NCBI GenBank assembly: GCA_041672395.1 | Contig: JBAYZS010000001.1 | Span: forward strand, 26,477-90,476 | Source: UBA5287 sp041672395 | GTDB taxonomy: Bacteria > Bacteroidota > Bacteroidia > Bacteroidales > Dysgonomonadaceae | Direction of reading: 5' to 3' | DNA: 64,000 bases | Shown: positions 31,636 to 40,174 of the stretch, one piece after another | How the letters are laid out: each line of letters begins with the position of its first letter | How positions within the stretch are numbered: position 1 is the stretch's first letter | Notes under the pieces: model-generated | What the model saw: the letters and a program-made list of their open reading frames with translations, nothing else | Database searches by the model: none | Told to the model about the DNA's origin: nothing | Made by a program: the position numbers and the translations under genes

Positions 31636-33172
31636 ATATATCTACTTAATTTGGTTTATTGCACTGTTGCCTGCAATGATTTTACGCGACTTCACCCCTA
31701 ACAACGAATTGCGTTATTTGGATATTGTAGATGAGGCACTTAGAAACGGAGACATTTTTACCTTTTCCAATCAAGGAGAAATCTACGCGGATAAACCTCC
31801 TTTTTATTTCTGGTTGATGATGCTTGGTAAATTGATACTGGGAGAACACAGAATGTGGTATTATTCATTATTATCTTTTATCCCGGCACTTGTAATACTC
31901 TTTACAATGACAAAATGGATTCGTCGGGAACGCGGAGTAGAGGAAACAACGGCCCCACTGATGCTGATGACTGCCGGATTATTTATTGGTTCAACTTTGG
32001 TAGTGCGTATGGATATGCTGATGATTATGTTCATTGTTTTATCTCTCTACTCATTTTATCAAATGTATAACGGAGAAAATCTGAAGCGCAACAGCTACCT
32101 GTTTCCCATATATGTTTTTCTGGCTCTTTTCTCAAAAGGACCGTTGGGCCTTTTAATCCCGTTTGTTTCAACAATAGTGTTTTTGTTATATAAGAAAAAA
32201 CTGCGTGATTATAAATACTACTGGGGTTGGCAGAGTTTGCTGATTATTCTGATTGGCTGTGCTGTCTGGTTCACCGGTGTTTATGTTGAAGGCGGGAATG
32301 AATACTTGAACAATTTGCTTGTACATCAGACTGTGGGACGCGGAATAGACTCGTTTCACCACAAGGAACCATTTTATTATTATGCTATTTCAATCTGGTA
32401 TTCTTTGGCACCCTGGTCGCTTTTGTTTGTACCAATATTTGTTGTAGCATTGATCAAAAAAAAGATCAATAGTGAGCTGGAACAATATTTTACTGTCGTT
32501 ATTCTTTCAACTTTTGTTTTACTCTCGTTAATTAGTTCAAAGATAGCAATATACTCTCTTCCACTTATACCGTTTTCTATATACATGACTGTTTTGCTGT
32601 TCAATAAATTTGATATGCAAAACAGATGGATAAAGTTAGCAATAGCTTTTCCGGCATTTATTTTTATACTTGCCCTTCCTTCGATTATTTATCTAAGTAA
32701 AACAGACGAGATGTTGTTTCTACAGTATTGGCTGATTTATGCAGGTGCCGGAGTGTTTTCAGTAACTGGAATCATCATAATCTTTTTACTGTATGGAAAA
32801 AAAGACACAGTCAGATCAATTAACACCCTGGCAATGGGCTTTTTAATTGCAGTTTTTATCATTGGCTGGTCGATGCCGCAGTTGAACAGTCAACTTGGAT
32901 GGGGTAATTTATGCAAGAAAGCCATTGAATTGTCGGACAAACATCAAATTGCCGACTATCGCGTTTATAATATTAAACGATCTGAAAATATGGATGTTTA
33001 CCTTGGAAAAGATATTATAAAAGTGGACAAGGAAGAAATATTGAGGGAGTCGCACGAGAACAGATTGGTCATCTTGCAGAATAAAGATATAAGTAACGAT
33101 GCTGATATTCGTTCCGCCATAGAAAACAAAGAACAGTATCAGATTGGTAAACATACGATTGTAATTTTTTAA
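31625..33172 (+). CDS. ArnT-like family 39 glycosyltransferase
   Basis: A 515-aa membrane glycosyltransferase with about a dozen hydrophobic segments. It uses a polyprenyl-phosphate sugar as donor on the periplasmic side. NELRYLDIVDEALRNGD (residues 27-43) corresponds to the catalytic first-loop 'DEaRYa' motif of ArnT, with Glu in place of the DE pair, and ADKPPFYFW (55-63) is the next conserved loop. The C-terminal soluble part is short. The acceptor in this family is often lipid A or core LPS, sometimes protein. It overlaps the LAB_N gene by 11 bp. Which sugar is transferred is inferred from the epimerase that follows. Confidence 0.87.
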   Translation: MKSKYIYLIWFIALLPAMILRDFTPNNELRYLDIVDEALRNGDIFTFSNQGEIYADKPPFYFWLMMLGKLILGEHRMWYYSLLSFIPALVILFTMTKWIRRERGVEETTAPLMLMTAGLFIGSTLVVRMDMLMIMFIVLSLYSFYQMYNGENLKRNSYLFPIYVFLALFSKGPLGLLIPFVSTIVFLLYKKKLRDYKYYWGWQSLLIILIGCAVWFTGVYVEGGNEYLNNLLVHQTVGRGIDSFHHKEPFYYYAISIWYSLAPWSLLFVPIFVVALIKKKINSELEQYFTVVILSTFVLLSLISSKIAIYSLPLIPFSIYMTVLLFNKFDMQNRWIKLAIAFPAFIFILALPSIIYLSKTDEMLFLQYWLIYAGAGVFSVTGIIIIFLLYGKKDTVRSINTLAMGFLIAVFIIGWSMPQLNSQLGWGNLCKKAIELSDKHQIADYRVYNIKRSENMDVYLGKDIIKVDKEEILRESHENRLVILQNKDISNDADIRSAIENKEQYQIGKHTIVIF

Positions 33173-33182
33173 AAAGAATCAA

Positions 33183-34229
33183 ATGAAAATAGTTGTTACG
33201 GGTGCTGCGGGATTTATTGGGTCTCATATTGTACGTGCTTTACTGAATCAAAAACATTCTGTAATAGGCATTGATAATATTAATTCCTATTACGACGTAC
33301 ACTTAAAATATGCACGACTTAAAGCAGCTGGCATTGAAGAGGATGAAATCAAAATGGGTAAATATGTTCAAAGTAAACTTTTTGATTCGTATCAATTCAT
33401 AAAAATGGATTTAAACGATAAAGATCGTCTATTCTCCCTTTTTGAAACAGAAAACTTTTCATATGTTGTGCATCTTGCAGCTCAGGCAGGTGTAAGATAT
33501 TCGATTCAAAATCCATTTGCCTATATCGATTCAAATATTTCTGGTTTTATGAACTTATTGGAAGTATGTCGGCACAAACCTATAAAACATCTTGTTTATG
33601 CCAGTTCCAGCAGTGTTTACGGCAATAACAGCCACACTCCGTTCAAAGAATCGGATAACACAGATATGCCTGCTAGTCTTTATGCGGCTACAAAAAAAGC
33701 AAATGAACTGATGGCATATTCATATTCCAAATTATATGATATTCCGGCCACGGGGATTCGTTTTTTTACAGTATATGGACCTTGGGGAAGACCCGATATG
33801 GCGCCATCCCTTTTTCTTTCGGCCATACTAAAGCAAGAACCCATTCATCTCTTTAACCACGGAAAAATGGAGCGAGATTTCACATACATAGATGATATAG
33901 TGGAGGGAGTTCTGAGAATAATTCCTTCACCTCCCGCAGCAAATCCTCCTTATGCTGTTTACAATATGGGATGTTCTTCTCCTGTCAAATTACTTGATTT
34001 TATTGCTACAATAGAAAGAGTCACTGGGAAAAAGGCTGTACTAGAATTAAATGAGATGCAGCCGGGCGACGTAGTCTCCACTTATGCTGACACCTCACTT
34101 TTAAAAATGGTTTTCAATTATAAACCCTCAACGTCAATAGACACAGGAATCTCAAACTTCTATCAGTGGTTTACTGAATTCTATGAATATAAGTCGCAGA
34201 GTTCAAATACGAATAGGGTTCTTGTTTAA
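33183..34229 (+). CDS. NAD-dependent epimerase, UDP-glucuronate 4-epimerase type
   Basis: Short-chain dehydrogenase fold enzyme, 348 aa. It has the Rossmann motif TGAAGFIGSH, ASSSSVYG with the catalytic serine region, and the YAATK catalytic Tyr-Lys. The N-terminal block IDNINSYYDVHLKYARL is what distinguishes UDP-glucuronate 4-epimerases (CapI-like) from UDP-glucose epimerases. The product would be UDP-galacturonate. FFTVYGPWGRPDMA is also typical. It starts 10 bp after the GT39 gene and is probably its sugar supplier. Other uronic-acid epimerase specificities cannot be excluded. Confidence 0.88.
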   Translation: MKIVVTGAAGFIGSHIVRALLNQKHSVIGIDNINSYYDVHLKYARLKAAGIEEDEIKMGKYVQSKLFDSYQFIKMDLNDKDRLFSLFETENFSYVVHLAAQAGVRYSIQNPFAYIDSNISGFMNLLEVCRHKPIKHLVYASSSSVYGNNSHTPFKESDNTDMPASLYAATKKANELMAYSYSKLYDIPATGIRFFTVYGPWGRPDMAPSLFLSAILKQEPIHLFNHGKMERDFTYIDDIVEGVLRIIPSPPAANPPYAVYNMGCSSPVKLLDFIATIERVTGKKAVLELNEMQPGDVVSTYADTSLLKMVFNYKPSTSIDTGISNFYQWFTEFYEYKSQSSNTNRVLV

Positions 34230-34231
34230 TT

Positions 34232-36613
34232 TTAAAACTTAACCATGATTCCAATTGTAGGCAACACTGTGCCACTAAATGTCTCAATTTGTCTGAGTAT
34301 GTATCTTTGCGAATCGGATGGGTCGTTTTGTACCACACCATTGGCATCTTTATTTGTGAAAATAGGTGGGTTTTCCGACTGGAAGTTGTAAACATTTTGA
34401 ACATCTACATAGAAGTTAAGCATATATTTTTGGAAATAGAATTCTTTGTCGATGCGCAAATCGAGCTGATGAGAATTTTTCAATCGCAAAGTGTTGAAGT
34501 TCTTATAATCGATATATGCCTGATTTGTAACACTCCATGCTTCTTTGTTTGTTGACAGATCCATGTCGATTGGGGAATATGGAGCTCCGCCCACAAATCT
34601 CCATCGCATTGATGCAGTCCAATTTTTTGGCAGTACGTAGTTGCCTAACAAGTTGAGCATATGTTTTGTGTCCCAATTGGATGGACGATAAATTCCATCT
34701 TTGTCGGTGAATTCACTTCGAAAAAGTGTATATGTTAGCGTTGCATTGATTTTGTTTAGGTTGATAAGTTTGCCGGAAAACTCAATACCGTAGGCGCGAC
34801 CTTTTCCTGTAGATACAATTTCCTCATCTCCAATTTGTCCATATTCAGTTCCTTTTCCCGCAATACTCATCCCATCGACCACAGAGAGCGGATAATTTTC
34901 ATACAATTTGTAAAATCCTTCAAGATTAAATCTGGTTTGGTCTGTGGAATTGAATTCCATACCTGCAATCAGCTGATTAGAAATAATATGCTTTAACTTT
35001 TCATTTTTGTTTACAAAATTGCCTGTTTTATCTTCATATCCCATTGTCGTGTACGCAGGGCGCATCGAGTAACGACCCACATTCCCGTTAATATTCAACT
35101 TGTCTGTTAGTCGGTATGAAGCCGAAAACCTTGGCGATAGTTGATTGAACGGATTCCTCATGTTATTGTTGAAATTGTTCCCTATCGTGTTGATTCCCAG
35201 AGAAAGCGAGAGTTTATCGTTAAAGTAAGTGTCGGATGCCTGAACAAAGGCCTGATAAGACCACAAGTTCAGCTCTGTGTTATAAATGAGATCTTCAAGA
35301 CTGCCATTTTGAAATATTTTACGGTTTGTTTCATTGATGTAATGGGAATAAGTGACGCCACCGCCTACTAATATTTTCACCGGCAAATCTGGGTATGAGC
35401 GTTCAAAACGTAGTTTGTTTTCTGCTTCATCTGATCGATAGTCTGATATTTTTGGCAGCGACTCATTGTTGTCTTGATATTTATAATTACTATTTCTAAG
35501 CATATTTCTACTCAGCACCCAAGTATCAAAAAAGTGGTTGCTAAAGTGTTTATATACTGCTCCTACAGTGTAATTCCACTGTTTGTAGATAGGCAAATAG
35601 CTCAACAGATATCGTTGAGCTTCGGTGCCGGTTTCTTGCAATCCGGTATTAAGTGTCATATTATCAATGGCGCCAAGACCAATAAAAGAAATCTCGTTTT
35701 TTTGATCAATCTGATGTTTGAATTTCACCTGAAAATCGTTGTAAGTAGGCAGAAACGGAAGACCGATTAATTTAAAAAGCGGTTGCAGATAAGATTGACG
35801 AGCAGAAACGATGAAAGTGGAATTTTCACCTGTGGGTCCTTCCATAGTGAATGCTGCGTCCGATGCACCCACAGCTAATTGAGTGTGGATGCGGTCGCGA
35901 CTTCCATTCTTTTGTCTGATATCCATTACTGAGCTAAGCGCGTTTGGACGATTAGAAGGGAAAGCACCGGTATAGAAATTTACTTCTCTCACAAAATCGG
36001 GGTTTATTACACCCACAACACCACCTGATGATCCTTGCGTAGCAAAGTGGTTGATAATAGGAATTTCTATGCCATCAAGATAAAATACATTCTCGGAGGG
36101 GCCACCTCCACGAACTATCAGATCGTTACGGTTGGGATCAGTAGCCCCAACTCCCGGTAATGTTTGAACAGCTTTAGACACATCCCGATTTACACCGGCA
36201 GCTTTTTCTATGTCGCTCTCACTTATAGTCAGAAATGAAACCGGACTCTCAATCTTTTTCAGGTTTGTTGTTGGTCTGATAACCACCTCATTTATCAGTG
36301 TTGAAGATTCCGGCAAAGAAATATCGATAAAAGTAGTTTGATTACCTTGAACATGTATCTCTGGCGAGAGTGTAGTCTCAAAACCTACAAAGCTGACCAT
36401 CAGTTTTATAAAGCCCGGATCGACATCAGTAATAACAAAGGTGCCGTCGATATCAGTTGATACACCGATTACAGTACCCTGAATCTGAACAGTGGCAAAC
36501 TCCAGCGGTTCGTTGGTCTTTTGATTAAACACACGTCCCTCAATCCTTCCTTTCTGAGCAAAAGTGTAGAGACACGCCAAAAAGAGAAGCGTAGTAGTTA
36601 GAAATTTTTTCAT
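34232..36613 (-). CDS. TonB-dependent receptor with carboxypeptidase-like N-terminal domain
   Basis: Outer-membrane transporter, 793 aa. A signal peptide covers 1-19 (FAQ). A CarboxypepD_reg-like domain covers about 20-105 (GRIEGRVFNQKTNEPLEFA, STDIDGTF). The plug follows (SDIEKAAGVNRDVSKAVQTLPG, DLIVRGGGPSENVFYLDGIEIP), then the barrel ending GIMVKF. This architecture is typical of Bacteroidota. The ligand is unknown; no SusD is nearby. It converges on the epimerase gene with only 2 bp between the stop codons, so transcription termination there must lie within coding sequence or be shared. Confidence 0.9.
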   Translation of the reverse strand: MKKFLTTTLLFLACLYTFAQKGRIEGRVFNQKTNEPLEFATVQIQGTVIGVSTDIDGTFVITDVDPGFIKLMVSFVGFETTLSPEIHVQGNQTTFIDISLPESSTLINEVVIRPTTNLKKIESPVSFLTISESDIEKAAGVNRDVSKAVQTLPGVGATDPNRNDLIVRGGGPSENVFYLDGIEIPIINHFATQGSSGGVVGVINPDFVREVNFYTGAFPSNRPNALSSVMDIRQKNGSRDRIHTQLAVGASDAAFTMEGPTGENSTFIVSARQSYLQPLFKLIGLPFLPTYNDFQVKFKHQIDQKNEISFIGLGAIDNMTLNTGLQETGTEAQRYLLSYLPIYKQWNYTVGAVYKHFSNHFFDTWVLSRNMLRNSNYKYQDNNESLPKISDYRSDEAENKLRFERSYPDLPVKILVGGGVTYSHYINETNRKIFQNGSLEDLIYNTELNLWSYQAFVQASDTYFNDKLSLSLGINTIGNNFNNNMRNPFNQLSPRFSASYRLTDKLNINGNVGRYSMRPAYTTMGYEDKTGNFVNKNEKLKHIISNQLIAGMEFNSTDQTRFNLEGFYKLYENYPLSVVDGMSIAGKGTEYGQIGDEEIVSTGKGRAYGIEFSGKLINLNKINATLTYTLFRSEFTDKDGIYRPSNWDTKHMLNLLGNYVLPKNWTASMRWRFVGGAPYSPIDMDLSTNKEAWSVTNQAYIDYKNFNTLRLKNSHQLDLRIDKEFYFQKYMLNFYVDVQNVYNFQSENPPIFTNKDANGVVQNDPSDSQRYILRQIETFSGTVLPTIGIMVKF

Positions 36614-36788
36614 TGAAGAGTTATGTTGTAATTTGTTGTTATTAATAATTTATTGTACCCTATAACAATAAACTTGTGCAACTGTTCTCTATAAGTTTAA
36701 CTCATTTAAGTTTATTTAAGAATAAAATTCAACAAATTTAACAATATAACGCCAAGTATAATTTTTAAATATCTCACAACCGATTGTA

Positions 36789-37931
36789 TTACAGACAACT
36801 CATCAATATTTCCCGGGCAACATTACCAGTGACATTTGCTTGTTCTCCGTAAGCAACGCCTCTTTCATTGAAACGACGGGTGATGGTTTCGATGGTTTCA
36901 TTGCCGACTCCTTCTTCCTGAAGGCGAGTGGTTAAACCGAGTGAACGATAAAATGCTTCTGTCTTCTCGATAGCTAAATTTACACGTTCTTCTTCTGTTC
37001 CATTGGAGATGCCGAAAATGCGTTCACCATATTGCAGCAACTTTTCCTTTTTTTGTTTCTTCAACACCCTGAGTGTTCCGGGCATTATGATTGCTAGCGA
37101 ATGTCCGTGGGTGATTCCGTGAAGTGCGGTAAGCTCATGACCGATCTGGTGAGTGGTCCAATCTTGCGTGATGCCCATGCGAATAAAATCGTTCAATGCC
37201 AGTGTAGCAGCTAGCATGTAATCGGCCATTAAATCATAATCTTTGGGATTGACTTTAATCTTTGGTGCAATTTCTATTACCGACAACAGAATTCCTTCGG
37301 CCCAGCGATCCATGATTCGCGACTGTCCCGGGGTTGTCAGATATTGTTCAAGAACATGTGTATAGGCGTCCGCAAGTCCGCAAGCAATCTGATGTTCAGA
37401 AAGTGAGTAGGTCACTTCTGGATCGAGGATTGAAAACTGTGGATAATTGCCCTGAAAAGAGAGTTTTTCGAGTGTCTCTCCTCTTGTAATTACTGCACCA
37501 CCGTTCATCTCTGAACCGGTGGCTGGAACGGTCATTACAGAAGCAAAAAGAATCTGCTCGCCAGCTTCACCACTCAGCACAATATCCCATGCATCAACAT
37601 CAGAAGCGATACCTGCAGCGATAAGTTTGGTGCCATCCAACACCGATCCGCCTCCAACGGCCAAAAGGTAATTTATATTATGCTCTTTTCCCGTTTTTAT
37701 AGCTTTTCGGAGTGTTTCCACACGCGGGTTGGGCTCAATGCCCCAAAATTCAATGTACTTGCGCCCTTTGAGCGATTCCTTTACCTGGTTGTAAACGCCA
37801 TTTTTAGTAACGCTGCCACCGCCAAAAGTGATCATCAAATTCACATTATCGGGTACCAATTCCGATAGTTCCGCTATTTGTCCTTTACCAAATAACAGTT
37901 TGGTTGGGTTCTGAAAAATAAAGTTATCCAT
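36789..37931 (-). CDS. Iron-containing alcohol dehydrogenase, YqhD/butanol dehydrogenase type
   Basis: NAD(P)H-dependent group III alcohol dehydrogenase, 380 aa, reducing aldehydes to alcohols. The N-terminus NPTKLLFGKGQIAEL, the nucleotide motif GGGSVLDGTK (residues 93-102) and the metal-binding blocks GLADAYTHVLEQY and HGITHGHSLA are all present. The first glycine-rich block ITFGGGSV places it with YqhD and clostridial butanol dehydrogenases. A likely role is detoxifying short aldehydes. It appears monocistronic. The 494-bp upstream gap shows no obvious minus-strand promoter. Confidence 0.9.
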   Translation of the reverse strand: MDNFIFQNPTKLLFGKGQIAELSELVPDNVNLMITFGGGSVTKNGVYNQVKESLKGRKYIEFWGIEPNPRVETLRKAIKTGKEHNINYLLAVGGGSVLDGTKLIAAGIASDVDAWDIVLSGEAGEQILFASVMTVPATGSEMNGGAVITRGETLEKLSFQGNYPQFSILDPEVTYSLSEHQIACGLADAYTHVLEQYLTTPGQSRIMDRWAEGILLSVIEIAPKIKVNPKDYDLMADYMLAATLALNDFIRMGITQDWTTHQIGHELTALHGITHGHSLAIIMPGTLRVLKKQKKEKLLQYGERIFGISNGTEEERVNLAIEKTEAFYRSLGLTTRLQEEGVGNETIETITRRFNERGVAYGEQANVTGNVAREILMSCL

Positions 37932-38059
37932 ATGCTTTTTTTGTGTTTATTTAAACAAATTGAGTGGGGTTGTTGTTCAATTAAAAAATCGAATTTGTTT
38001 GCTCCTCTTACCATGGTCACTCTGAACTCCGATTTTAATATCAGATAAAAATGTTTGAA

Positions 38060-38067
38060 TATTTTTG
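38060..38067 (+). promoter_or_regulatory. -7 box for a possible small RNA
   Basis: TATTTTTG matches TAnnTTTG on the plus strand with no protein gene downstream. The predicted transcription start is about 38074. Confidence 0.35.
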
Positions 38068-38073
38068 ATGATG

Positions 38074-38161
38074 CAATAGAATGCTTTCGATTTAATTAAG
38101 AAAATAAATGTGGAAAACTATGAAAAGAAAAAAAGACCACCTTTATTAAGATGGTCTTTTT
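38074..38161 (+). ncRNA. Candidate small RNA of about 88 nt
   Basis: The segment between the TATTTTTG box at 38060 and the terminator hairpin ending at 38161 has no open frame and no protein gene on its strand. The hairpin needs a transcript to terminate. Length and AT-rich 5' part would suit an Hfq-independent sRNA or a short regulatory RNA. No known RNA family is recognised, and the -33 element is weak. Confidence 0.3.
38130..38161. terminator. Strong orphan terminator hairpin
   Basis: AAAAAGACCACCTT and AAGATGGTCTTTTT form a 14-bp stem with one mismatch and a TATT loop. It has A- and T-runs on both sides, so it can work in either direction. No annotated gene ends here. Confidence 0.7.
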
Positions 38162-38364
38162 CGTCTTCGGTTAATATAGATACTAGTATAAGGTAAAAAA
38201 GATTGTTTTAGGTTATCGATGCAAAGATATGCCTACTTTTGTTATCTCCAAAATAAAATGATATGTTATAAAACATAGTTGTAAAATATCTTTTTTGTGC
38301 GTATACTAGTCGTATAAGTCTGAATTTTAAAGTGTTCTGCTTGTTTTAATTGCAAAAATAGCTG

Positions 38365-38404
38365 AAAAAAAAGAGTAAATATTATTTAAATATTCACTCT
38401 TTTT
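38365..38404 (-). terminator. Terminator of rpsO
   Basis: AAAAAAGAGT-a-AATATT and AATATT-c-ACTCTTTTT form a long stem, 22 bp past the rpsO stop. The T-run lies on the minus-strand transcript's 3' side. Confidence 0.75.
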
Positions 38405-38425
38405 AGTTTTTTTCATCCTTAAAAA

Positions 38426-38695
38426 TTATTTTCTTATTCCTAATTCTTTGATGATAGAACGATATCTGTTGATATCTTTTTCAATCAAATAATCCAATAA
38501 GCGGCGGCGTTTACCAACCAAAATTCTTAAAGCGCGTTCCGTGTTATAATCTTTTTTGTTTGACTTTAAATGTCCAGTCAAATGCGAAATACGGTACGAA
38601 AACAATGCTATCTGTGCTTCAGGTGAGCCAGTATCAGTGTTAGACTTTCCGTGATTTGCAAAGATCTCTTTCTTTTTTGCAGAATCTAAATACAT
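38426..38695 (-). CDS. rpsO: 30S ribosomal protein S15
   Basis: Primary 16S rRNA-binding protein of the small-subunit platform; 89 aa, the standard length. The signature is clear: DTGSPEAQIALFSYRISHLTGHLK and a basic C-terminal region with GKRRRLLDYL and RYRSIIKELGIRK. It is monocistronic with its own promoter (38729-38759) and terminator. The untranslated leader is about 30-40 nt, and no S15 autoregulatory pseudoknot could be recognised by eye. Confidence 0.97.
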   Translation of the reverse strand: MYLDSAKKKEIFANHGKSNTDTGSPEAQIALFSYRISHLTGHLKSNKKDYNTERALRILVGKRRRLLDYLIEKDINRYRSIIKELGIRK

Positions 38696-38728
38696 ACTTT
38701 GTTTATAAAAAATTTATACTTTGGGTTG

Positions 38729-38759
38729 CAAAGGTAAGGTTATTTTTTTTAATCGCAAG
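38729..38759 (-). promoter_or_regulatory. Promoter of rpsO
   Basis: On the minus strand TACCTTTG (38736-38729) matches TAnnTTTG. CTTG (38759-38756) lies 19 bp upstream, the right -33 spacing. It is 33 bp from the start codon. Confidence 0.6.
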
Positions 38760-38772
38760 TGTTTTTACTAAT

Positions 38773-40023
38773 TTATTCTGAACGTTTTAGTAATTTACTA
38801 CTTAATCTTTGAATTGCATTTGAAATCTCTTTATCAGGTTCTATGATTGTATAATCTCCCCAGAAATTTGGATCCTTAAAGTATTCAACTTTCTCGGCAA
38901 TAACATCGGTAGAACTGATTCGTTCATCTCTTGGAAATTTCTTTATGTTTTCAGAATATTTATCGGTAACAGCAATTTCAGAAGTAACGGTGTAAGTGGA
39001 TGCAAACAATCCAAACAAGCGGTTTGTCCATCTTACCTTAAATTCTACTTCTGTGGCAGTGTGATTGAGATACCATTTCCCATCTTGTTCCAGATAATCA
39101 ACGTAATAGGCAGCATGATCAACATTCACTTTCATTTTCATAGGTTTCTTACGAATAAAAAGTGCAGGAGCATCTTTTCTACCTTCAACATTCATGTTGA
39201 ATTCCATTCGGTTGAAAGCCAGAGATTCCTTGTCCAAATAAATTGTCCCTCTGAATAAAATGTCTTCAATTCCAGGTTTGGGCTCAAAATTAATGACATA
39301 ATTTGGTTTGTCGTTGATTTGTACCATTCCCTCAATCGTGTAAAAATAATATTCGCCGGTCTTGCCAAAAACAATCTCAGGGTTTTTTGCAATATCTAGT
39401 AAAAGTGCATTACTGATTCCTCCCTGAAACCTCAACAAAATTGTGTCTTTCACAGAAATGTCGGTGGCCTTGCGACCAATATAAATTTTGGATTGGTCGT
39501 CACTAATAGATGAATAGGAGGTCTTGTAAATATCTAAAACAGCTTCAACCAGCGAAATATATTTAGAGCCTTTTTTAATTGCTTCGCGATAAAACGAAAC
39601 CATCATTTCAGGATCATCTGAATAATTTACCATAATTCTACTAAGGGCCTCTTTGACCAGAGGGGTGCCGTCTCCACCAATCACTTCTATTTCCTTAAGT
39701 GTTGTCGAAACCGGGCTCATCAAAATCTGATTGGTAGGTTTTACAATTAATATGTTAATGGGAACAGTCTTGTTTTGAAAACCTAAATGTTTGAAAACTA
39801 TATGACCATTTATTTCTGACTTGGGTACCCTGATGGTGAAAAAACCATCCCTGTTTGTAACGCTTGATAAGCGAGTTCCTTCCACTGAAATACTTGCGGT
39901 TATCAATGGATCTCTTGTATCCTCAGCTAATATTCGCCCCTGAATCAAATATAAATCCTGGGAATAAAGATTCACAAAGCTAAAGCACAAGAACAAAAAC
40001 GATGTAAACAATAACTTTTTCAT
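38773..40023 (-). CDS. Secreted protein with carboxypeptidase-like regulatory domain
   Basis: About 416 aa from the ATG at 40021-40023 (MKKLLFTSF); an ATG four codons earlier precedes the signal peptide awkwardly. A signal peptide ends near NLYSQ. Residues about 25-105 are a CarboxypepD_reg-like (beta-sandwich) domain (YLIQGRILAEDTRDPLITA, TNRDGFFTIRVP). The remainder is beta-rich without a barrel signature I recognise. It contains VSFYREAIKKGSKYISLVEA and LDKESLAFNRMEF, seen in Bacteroidota proteins of unknown function that resemble the periplasmic part of DUF5686 proteins. Cell-envelope location is likely; function is unknown. Confidence 0.7.
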   Translation of the reverse strand: MKKLLFTSFLFLCFSFVNLYSQDLYLIQGRILAEDTRDPLITASISVEGTRLSSVTNRDGFFTIRVPKSEINGHIVFKHLGFQNKTVPINILIVKPTNQILMSPVSTTLKEIEVIGGDGTPLVKEALSRIMVNYSDDPEMMVSFYREAIKKGSKYISLVEAVLDIYKTSYSSISDDQSKIYIGRKATDISVKDTILLRFQGGISNALLLDIAKNPEIVFGKTGEYYFYTIEGMVQINDKPNYVINFEPKPGIEDILFRGTIYLDKESLAFNRMEFNMNVEGRKDAPALFIRKKPMKMKVNVDHAAYYVDYLEQDGKWYLNHTATEVEFKVRWTNRLFGLFASTYTVTSEIAVTDKYSENIKKFPRDERISSTDVIAEKVEYFKDPNFWGDYTIIEPDKEISNAIQRLSSKLLKRSE

Positions 40024-40135
40024 AGTGTTAAACATGCTTTTAAGTGAATACTAATGTAACTTACAAAGAAAGTGAATTAATACGCATTATGCAATAATAA
40101 CCTGAACTTTAACAAATAAATTTAATTTTAATGTT

Positions 40136-40143
40136 TAATTTTG
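40136..40143 (+). promoter_or_regulatory. -7 box for the nadB-folP-cdaA-recF unit
   Basis: TAATTTTG matches TAnnTTTG. Transcription would start near 40150, before the ATG at 40175, which supports that start codon. Confidence 0.45.
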
Positions 40144-40174
40144 TAATCATGTATAAAGTGAGATATTGAAGAAT

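Larger units (their letters stand above)
37932..38425. other. 494-bp gene-free stretch
   Basis: No convincing open frame on either strand. It contains a TAnnTTTG box at 38060 on the plus strand, a strong terminator hairpin at 38130-38161 and the rpsO terminator at 38365-38404. Between 38162 and 38364 I see only AT-rich sequence. Confidence 0.7.

Noticed and set aside
34171..34404. Small gene bridging the epimerase and TonB receptor ends
   Set aside because: Open frame lies wholly antisense to two well-supported genes and shows no protein-like features.
37932..38425. Riboswitch upstream of the alcohol dehydrogenase
   Set aside because: No conserved aptamer sequence or multi-helix structure could be recognised; the only strong hairpin is a simple terminator and faces no gene start.
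40166..40174. TTG start for nadB three codons upstream of the ATG
   Set aside because: The ATG at 40175 begins the conserved FAD-binding N-terminus and is the better start.
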